A stretch of DNA of 12,002 nucleotides from JBQTHI01 sp052390035 (GTDB lineage Bacteria; Actinomycetota; Acidimicrobiia; Spongiisociales; ZC4RG35), in the NCBI GenBank assembly GCA_052390035.1, contig JBQTHI010000076.1, forward strand, positions 1 to 12,002, written 5' to 3'. Of the stretch, positions 7,885-12,002 are shown in pieces. Each line of letters opens with the position of its first letter. Position 1 is the first letter of the stretch. Both the position numbers and the translations under genes were made by a program. Below the pieces are notes generated by a model. The model ran no database searches and was not told where the DNA came from. It saw only the letters and a program-made list of their open reading frames with translations.

Positions 7885-7890
7885 GGAGGT
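7885..7890 (+). promoter_or_regulatory. Ribosome binding site GGAGGT for the 75-residue membrane protein
   Basis: GGAGGT lies 5 bases before GTG 7896 and supports that start. CCGGTT (7851-7856) could pair with AACCGG (7881-7886), which overlaps the site by two bases. The loop is 24 bases and the stem only 6, so regulation by this pairing is doubtful. Confidence 0.65.
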
Positions 7891-7895
7891 CTGCG

Positions 7896-8123
7896 GTGGA
7901 GAAGTTCGTCGGTCTTCTGGCCAAGGTGGTGCTCGCCGTCGCCATAATCGCCGTCGGTCTATCGGTGGCGGTTGTCTTAGACACCCGCAGCCTTTTCTCG
8001 CTTCCCCTGCTGATCCTGGCGATTCCCGGCATCTGGTATTCCCGACGGGTGATCGCCCGGCACGCCATCGTCCCGGGCCGTCACGCTTTGCCGCCCTCCC
8101 GACGGGTGTTGGTCAACTCCTAA
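7896..8123 (+). CDS. Small two-helix membrane protein, unknown function
   Basis: I do not recognise this 75-residue protein. It has two hydrophobic segments, about 7-28 (LLAKVVLAVAIIAVGLSVAV) and about 33-48 (LFSLPLLILAIPGIWY), joined by a short turn (LDTRS). A basic tail follows (SRRVIARH, then GRHALPPSRR). The positive charges at the C-terminal end suggest that both ends face the cytoplasm. A good ribosome binding site and the coding-like composition support a real gene, although no homology backs it. It starts 57 bases after the DapA-like gene and could be co-transcribed with it. No catalytic or binding motif is visible. Confidence 0.6.
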   Translation: MEKFVGLLAKVVLAVAIIAVGLSVAVVLDTRSLFSLPLLILAIPGIWYSRRVIARHAIVPGRHALPPSRRVLVNS

Positions 8124-8138
8124 ACCGCGATTTTCCCC

Positions 8139-8167
8139 TTGTCGCTCCCACACACGGTGGTTAGGCT
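8139..8167 (+). promoter_or_regulatory. Likely promoter for the fourth TadE/TadG unit
   Basis: TTGTCG (8139-8144) and TAGGCT (8162-8167) are separated by exactly 17 bases, which fits a housekeeping sigma promoter (TTGaca / TANNNT). The -10 is preceded by GGTGG, as at 2786-2790. The start of transcription would be near 8174, giving a leader of about 67 bases before ATG 8241. This is the best promoter candidate in the window. Confidence 0.5.
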
Positions 8168-8230
8168 CCCGCGTTGAGTGGCGGCATAGGGCGGGCGGCC
8201 TATTGCGAACCACCTTGGTTTGTCGTGTCT

Positions 8231-8234
8231 GGAG
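8231..8234 (+). promoter_or_regulatory. Ribosome binding site GGAG deciding the start at 8241
   Basis: GGAG lies 6 bases before ATG 8241. The frame is also open from TTG 8220, but no ribosome binding site precedes that codon and the resulting leader would be unusually long. Confidence 0.55.
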
Positions 8235-8240
8235 CAGGCA

Positions 8241-8702
8241 ATGTTGGGAGGCTGCCTCAAGGGGAGAGCTCGGGACCGCGGAGCGGTCCTAACCGAAGCG
8301 GCCATCGTCACCCCACTTTTCGTCATGCTCCTGTTCGGGATCTGGACGACGGCTCGAGCGTGGAATGTCCATAACGTCCTTGACCACGCCGCCCGGGAGG
8401 CCGCCCGGTACGGGGCAGTGGACCCGACCCATACCGAGATTCAAATTATCGCCCAGGGGGAACTCGCCGCCTCGGCCATTTCCTGGAGCGAGGTCGACCT
8501 CTATTGCGCGGCCGTGGTCGACTCAGGAGTCGTGAACAACAACAGCGGAGGCAACACCCTGTGTCTGACGGCTGGCGAAGACCCGACTACGGATGATCGG
8601 GTACAAGTCCAAGTCGAGATCCAGGACTACCCCCTTGCCTTCGTCTACTTCACGATCGATGTCGACCTGTCGGCCAAGGCGGTGGCGAGGCTGGAGCCGT
8701 GA
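8241..8702 (+). CDS. TadE-like pseudopilin, subfamily A, copy 2
   Basis: A 153-residue TadE-like protein. The leader ends RDRG(14), followed by AVLTE, a prepilin-type site with Glu at +5. The hydrophobic helix runs over about 16-38, then ARAWNVHNVLDHAAREAARY, clearly the counterpart of the same segment in the 1018-1446 copy. C89 and C108 in the outer domain correspond to C90 and C98 there, although the insert between them is longer and Asn/Gly-rich. The last strand (PLAFVYFTIDVDL) also matches the first A copy (PLNFLFFTTNVDL). The unit is separated from the other three by the DapA-like and small membrane protein genes and has its own likely promoter at 8139-8167. The stop TGA overlaps the next GTG. 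Confidence 0.85.
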   Translation: MLGGCLKGRARDRGAVLTEAAIVTPLFVMLLFGIWTTARAWNVHNVLDHAAREAARYGAVDPTHTEIQIIAQGELAASAISWSEVDLYCAAVVDSGVVNNNSGGNTLCLTAGEDPTTDDRVQVQVEIQDYPLAFVYFTIDVDLSAKAVARLEP

Positions 8703-10075
8703 CCCGGCTTCGATCACAGGCCGGCTACACCGCGATCATGACCGCCGTCGCCCTGCTCTTCCTGCTGGGGGCGGCGGCAATGGCTGTCGACGGTTCGATG
8801 TTCTTTCAACAGGCTCGGGCCGAACAACGAGTAGCCGATCTGGCCTGTCTCGCTGGTGCGCAGGAACTTCCCGAAGATCCGGCATTGGCGGTCGAGAAGG
8901 CGGCTGGTTTCCTCCGGCCTAACCATCCCGCCCTCGCCACCCTTGATCCAACCCTTACCGCCGCCGCTGCTCCACCGGCCGCAGGGCTGAACACCTACGT
9001 CCTCGGCGCCTTCACCATCGAGATCGAAACCCCCGCCAACGGCAACTCGACGCAAATGCGAGTCTCCGTGTCTCAAGAGCGCGGCACTCACTTCGGCCGG
9101 GCCATCGGAGCGGGCACCGTAACGATCAACCAGGAGGCCTACTGTGAAGTCGGTTCGGCCCTGGGCGGCGGAGCCGACATGCCGTTTGGGGTCCTCTCTG
9201 GGTTCACCGGCGGGATCATCAACTACGACAACAACGACTGCACGTTGAACGGTGACAACAACAGCCAGTGCTCGGGTCTCGCCATGCCTCGACACGACGA
9301 TCCGAACGGATCCCAGTTCGGAATCACCACTTCCAAGAACTACATCGCCAACATGGTGTCGGGGATCAACTGGCGGCTGTTTCCGCCTGGAACATCTTTC
9401 CCGAGCACCCAAGACATCTTGTGTCCAACCGTAGGGACGCCGGGGCCAGGAGCACCGGAGCCTTGCAACCGGGTCGCCACTGTCTCGGGAAGCGATCCGT
9501 CGAAGATCTACAACGGCCTCATCTCCGGATACAACCAATACCCACCGGAATCGGAAATTGGTTATCTGGAGAAACACCACCTGGTCTACGACCATCAAGG
9601 CGATTTCTACGACAGCCACACGCTCGAAGACATGGCGGACTGCGTGGGCGGATGTCCGACACCAGAGGACTCGCTTTCGTGGACCGGACCGGGCGATGCG
9701 CCGGTGGTAACCATCACCAGGATCGAGGACTGTGAATGCCCCCGCTTCGCCCGCATCCCCACCGTAGACAACTTCCCGACCGCCAACTGCACCATTTCGG
9801 ATCCCGACGACCCGATCCAGGTCAACAAATGCAGCGCCCGCATCAGTGGCTTCGAGCCAATCTTCCTACTCCGCCCCTACTTCAACGGCCTGGAGCCGCC
9901 CGACGGACCGGGTCCGCCTGGAACACCTGCCAACGACTTCTTCAGTTCGGGGCAGCAGGTCAAGTTCCTTGCTGCCGTCAAGGTGGTCTTCACGCCGGAC
10001 GTAGAGGTTGGAGGGAACTGTTTCTCAGAATTCCAGCAGGGATTCCCCAAGGCGGTGCGTCTGATCAAGGGCTAG
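8699..10075 (+). CDS. TadG-like membrane-anchored surface protein, subfamily A, copy 2
   Basis: A 458-residue protein. The N-terminal helix is about 11-30 (TAIMTAVALLFLLGAAAMAV), then DGSMFFQQARAEQRVADLACLAG. HFGRAIG (131-137) is followed by INQEAYCEVG (143-152) and MPFGVLSGFTGG (161-172). These correspond closely to FGRVIG, TQEAYC and PFGAMPGGW of the A copy at 1443-2735. The outer part has paired cysteines (C181, C191, C242, C256, C315, C319, C345, C347, C364, C378, C441), CPRF at 347-350 and a Pro/Gly-rich stretch at 400-410. GTG 8699 overlaps the TadE stop as GTGA; no other nearby in-frame start precedes the helix. Probably a single-pass protein with a disulfide-bearing outer domain. The Tad-pilus role is inferred from the N-terminal domain and the TadE partner. 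Confidence 0.8.
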   Translation: MTRLRSQAGYTAIMTAVALLFLLGAAAMAVDGSMFFQQARAEQRVADLACLAGAQELPEDPALAVEKAAGFLRPNHPALATLDPTLTAAAAPPAAGLNTYVLGAFTIEIETPANGNSTQMRVSVSQERGTHFGRAIGAGTVTINQEAYCEVGSALGGGADMPFGVLSGFTGGIINYDNNDCTLNGDNNSQCSGLAMPRHDDPNGSQFGITTSKNYIANMVSGINWRLFPPGTSFPSTQDILCPTVGTPGPGAPEPCNRVATVSGSDPSKIYNGLISGYNQYPPESEIGYLEKHHLVYDHQGDFYDSHTLEDMADCVGGCPTPEDSLSWTGPGDAPVVTITRIEDCECPRFARIPTVDNFPTANCTISDPDDPIQVNKCSARISGFEPIFLLRPYFNGLEPPDGPGPPGTPANDFFSSGQQVKFLAAVKVVFTPDVEVGGNCFSEFQQGFPKAVRLIKG

Positions 10076-10120
10076 CGCCCCGGTCGAATGTTGACCAAAT
10101 GCTCAAAGTTAAGGTTGTGG

Positions 10121-10129
10121 TGCTACCCT
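10121..10129 (+). promoter_or_regulatory. Possible extended -10 element for the SCP2-like gene
   Basis: TGC-TACCCT fits TGN-TANNNT and puts transcription start near 10136, about 22 bases before GTG 10158. TTGACC occurs at 10091-10096, but it is 27 bases from the -10, too far to be a -35 partner. The gap of 82 bases from the TadG-like stop supports a separate transcript. Confidence 0.45.
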
Positions 10130-10143
10130 CCGCCCTCCACGTC

Positions 10144-10149
10144 AAGGAG
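10144..10149 (+). promoter_or_regulatory. Ribosome binding site AAGGAG for the SCP2-like gene
   Basis: AAGGAG lies 8 bases before GTG 10158. It overlaps an earlier in-frame GTG at 10149, which is therefore unlikely to be the start. Confidence 0.75.
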
Positions 10150-10157
10150 TGCGCTTA

Positions 10158-10547
10158 GTGTCCGTCAAATTCCTTAGCGACGAGTGGGCTTCGGAGGTTT
10201 CGGCCAGGCTCAACTCGCACGCCGGCTTCAAGAACGCCATCGGCAACGCCAGTCTCGGAGTCGCTTTCAACGTCAACGACACTCCCGGAGATAGCGAAGT
10301 CGCTTATTACCTCCGGACCGCAGATGGGGAGGCCGACCTCAGGTTGGGCACGATCGAGAACCCCGACGTCACCGTCAACAGCAACTACGAGACCGCCTCC
10401 TCGATATCCAAGGGTGACCTCAATACCCAAACGGCCTTCATGACCGGCAAGATCAAGGTGGGAGGCAATCTGGCAAAGCTGATGATGCACCAGGCAGCGA
10501 TCATGCAATGGGCGGCGGCCGTCAAGGATATGGACGTCGAGTACTAA
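10158..10547 (+). CDS. SCP2-like sterol/lipid-carrier domain protein
   Basis: A 129-residue stand-alone protein of the SCP2 type, a small alpha/beta fold with a hydrophobic tunnel that binds lipid-like ligands. The N-terminus KFLSDEWASEVSARL is a typical first helix. A beta region follows (VAYYLRTADGEADLRLG, then VTVNSNYETA). The family's most recognisable part comes near the end: a helix with KGDLNTQTAFMTGKIKVGGN (85-104) and then LAKLMM. The ligand and pathway are unknown, and there is no signal peptide, so it is probably cytoplasmic. The protein has no cysteine. Its TAA stop (10545-10547) overlaps the TAG stop of the opposing gene by bases 10545-10546, so the two genes converge with no spacer. 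Confidence 0.8.
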   Translation: MSVKFLSDEWASEVSARLNSHAGFKNAIGNASLGVAFNVNDTPGDSEVAYYLRTADGEADLRLGTIENPDVTVNSNYETASSISKGDLNTQTAFMTGKIKVGGNLAKLMMHQAAIMQWAAAVKDMDVEY

Positions 10548-12002
10548 CGGACCAGCACCGTCTGGGGAGGCGGGCGGATCCCCACCGCCCGGTCGGCGAC
10601 CGGGGAGACGACCAGGACGCCCTGGCCGCGGGCATGGAGCCGGTCGGCGATGAACTGGGCCTTAGTCTGCTGTTGGGAACCCTGGCCGGCGTACTCGACG
10701 GTGACGATGGGGACAAAGAAGACCCCTTCCAGTGTGAGAGCCGCCTGGCCGGCCCAGAAGTGGGTGACGGTGGTGACGGTCGAGTCCGACCAGAGGGCGA
10801 GGTCGTCGAAGCGATGGCCGGAGTCGTCGGGGGCGATCCACGTGAGCGTGCCGATACCCCCACCTGCCATGAAGATCCGCGATGCCTTGGACGCGTACAC
10901 GATGGTCTCCAGGAGTGAGATCGACGCCTGCCCGTCCTTGGAGAAGACGCCGCCCCGGAGGAACATGAACCCCGGGTCGCCGGTGTTGTTCAGAGTCAGG
11001 TGGCCGTCGTTCGACGTCACCGCCACATTGCCGTCGGCTACCACGCTCCCGTTGGCAATGGTGACCTGAGTGCGGATGTTCCATGGGGTCGGGTTGGGGC
11101 AGTCGATCCACCAGTTGCCGGAGATCGAGATCGGGGGCTGGGAAGACGGGAGATCGCACGGGTAGAAGTTCGTCCACTGCGACCACAGCCCCGACGGGGG
11201 ACCCGCCGATCCCACGCTGGCGATGAGCTGATGGACATAGTCGGAGCCCGGCCCGGCGCACCCCGGAATGTCCTGCTCGTTGGCGGCGGTGAGCGGGTCG
11301 GCAGCCCACGAGACCGACCCGGGGAGCGCAGCCGAGTAGTCGGCTCGGCAGTTGTATCGGTGGTCGACGGGCGCCCGGGTGAGGCGGGAGGGCATGGCAG
11401 TCGGCAATGGATTCGGGTTGTTCGGATTGGCGCCGCCGCTGGCGGTGCAGGCCGGCCAGTTGCAACCCGGGGTTCCGGGGGCAAGTGTCCGGATCAAGCC
11501 GCAGCCTCGCCCCTTCGGCAACCCGTTGACGGTGTCCGGCGGCGATACCACCTCCTCACCCGGACAGCCGGGGGGACCGTCGGCCCGCATGATCGCGTTG
11601 GTCCCGTCTATGTCGATGACGCCACCGTCCGCCGGGCACCCGATGCTGCCATCCGAGTCGGCGGCCCCTTCGCCGGGGAGTAGCGAGTTGGTATCGGGGT
11701 CGTAGATGGCGTCGACGATGATGCCGCCGTTCCCAGAGGCCTTGAGTGTCTCGCATCCGAACCGGTCGAGGATCAGCAGGTTGATGGGGGTGCCGCTGGG
11801 CGGGGGGAGAAAGGCCCGGGCCACGGCGTGGACGGTGGTGGTGCCCTGGTTGAAGCCGATCACCTGGGAGATGAAGGCCTGGTGGAGGGCGGCCACCTGC
11901 ACCCCGAAGCGCTCGCAGGGGTTGCCGTCGGCGGCGACCACGGGCTGCGACCCGGCCCCGAGGGCGCCCGGGCTCATCATTGGGTGGGCGTCGGGCACCG
12001 GG
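10544..12002 (-). CDS. TadG-like surface protein with beta-repeat C-terminal region, 5' end outside window
   Basis: At least 484 residues; the frame is open to the window edge and the expected membrane helix is missing, so the gene is 5' partial. Residue numbers count from an in-frame GTG at 11998, which is probably not the true start. The segment FGVQVAALHQAFISQVIGFN, followed by TTTVHAVARA (53-62), aligns by eye with the FGR-x-[LI]-G plus beta-strand region of the TadG-like proteins. A Cys/Gly-rich stretch follows (C121, C145, C166, C179, C184), including VIDIDGTNAI. From about 290 to 470 the protein has short alternating hydrophobic strands (ISISGNWWIDC, VVADGNVAVTSN, HLTLNNTG, LTWIAP, LTLEGVFFVP), suggesting a beta-helix or stacked beta fold. 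It ends in a basic, Pro-containing tail. Probably an extracellular pilus-linked or envelope protein. I do not know its exact function. Confidence 0.65.
   Translation of the reverse strand, partial: PVPDAHPMMSPGALGAGSQPVVAADGNPCERFGVQVAALHQAFISQVIGFNQGTTTVHAVARAFLPPPSGTPINLLILDRFGCETLKASGNGGIIVDAIYDPDTNSLLPGEGAADSDGSIGCPADGGVIDIDGTNAIMRADGPPGCPGEEVVSPPDTVNGLPKGRGCGLIRTLAPGTPGCNWPACTASGGANPNNPNPLPTAMPSRLTRAPVDHRYNCRADYSAALPGSVSWAADPLTAANEQDIPGCAGPGSDYVHQLIASVGSAGPPSGLWSQWTNFYPCDLPSSQPPISISGNWWIDCPNPTPWNIRTQVTIANGSVVADGNVAVTSNDGHLTLNNTGDPGFMFLRGGVFSKDGQASISLLETIVYASKASRIFMAGGGIGTLTWIAPDDSGHRFDDLALWSDSTVTTVTHFWAGQAALTLEGVFFVPIVTVEYAGQGSQQQTKAQFIADRLHARGQGVLVVSPVADRAVGIRPPPQTVLVR

Noticed and set aside
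8714..9619. Open frame of 301 codons on the - strand inside the fourth TadG-like gene
   Set aside because: It has no family features, is antisense to a clearly coding gene and is explained by high GC.
10508..10918. Open frame of 136 codons on the + strand downstream of the SCP2-like gene
   Set aside because: It starts inside the SCP2-like gene, is low-complexity Gly/Asp/Arg and is antisense to the better-supported - strand gene.
11000..11683. Open frame of 227 codons on the + strand opposite the partial - strand gene
   Set aside because: Its translation is Arg/Gly/Val-rich without any fold pattern, whereas the - strand frame shows TadG-like motifs and regular strand alternation.

Overview
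The window looks like chromosomal DNA from a high-GC Gram-positive, most likely an actinobacterium of the Acidimicrobiia type. This rests on high GC, frequent GTG starts, AAGGAG ribosome binding sites and the gene families present. The lineage is an inference; no rRNA or other marker gene is in the window. I see no tRNA, CRISPR array, insertion sequence or phage gene.

Layout, left to right. (1) Positions 2-914 hold the 3' end of a succinate dehydrogenase/fumarate reductase flavoprotein gene (sdhA) and a complete iron-sulfur subunit gene (sdhB). (2) Positions 1018-6935 hold three consecutive two-gene units on the + strand. Each is a short TadE-like pseudopilin whose stop codon overlaps the start of a much longer TadG-like protein. 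(3) Positions 6975-8123 hold a DapA-superfamily aldolase/lyase gene and a 75-residue two-helix membrane protein gene. (4) Positions 8241-10075 hold a fourth TadE/TadG unit. (5) Positions 10158-10547 hold a small SCP2-like protein gene. (6) Positions 10544-12002, on the - strand, hold the 3' part of a fifth, different TadG-like surface protein with a beta-repeat C-terminal region; it runs off the window edge.

The most notable content is the set of paralogous TadE/TadG couples. They fall into two subfamilies in the order A (1018-2735), B (2830-4820), B (4936-6935), A (8241-10075). In A the couples overlap by GTGA, in B by ATGA. All four TadE-like proteins have the RG/A...E prepilin-type processing site and one hydrophobic helix. 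All four TadG-like proteins have the N-terminal Tad membrane segment followed by a large, cysteine-containing, Gly/Pro/Asn-rich outer part with shared short motifs (FGR-x-[LI]-G, P-[FY]-[GA], and PR[FL]). They lack a recognisable von Willebrand A MIDAS motif. None of the Tad secretion machinery (ATPase, inner-membrane platform, Flp major pilin, prepilin peptidase) is in the window. A reasonable inference is that these are alternative minor-pilin or tip modules, served by a machine encoded elsewhere or used as stand-alone surface proteins. The sdh, DapA-like and SCP2-like genes look like ordinary metabolic neighbours with no evident link to the pilus genes.
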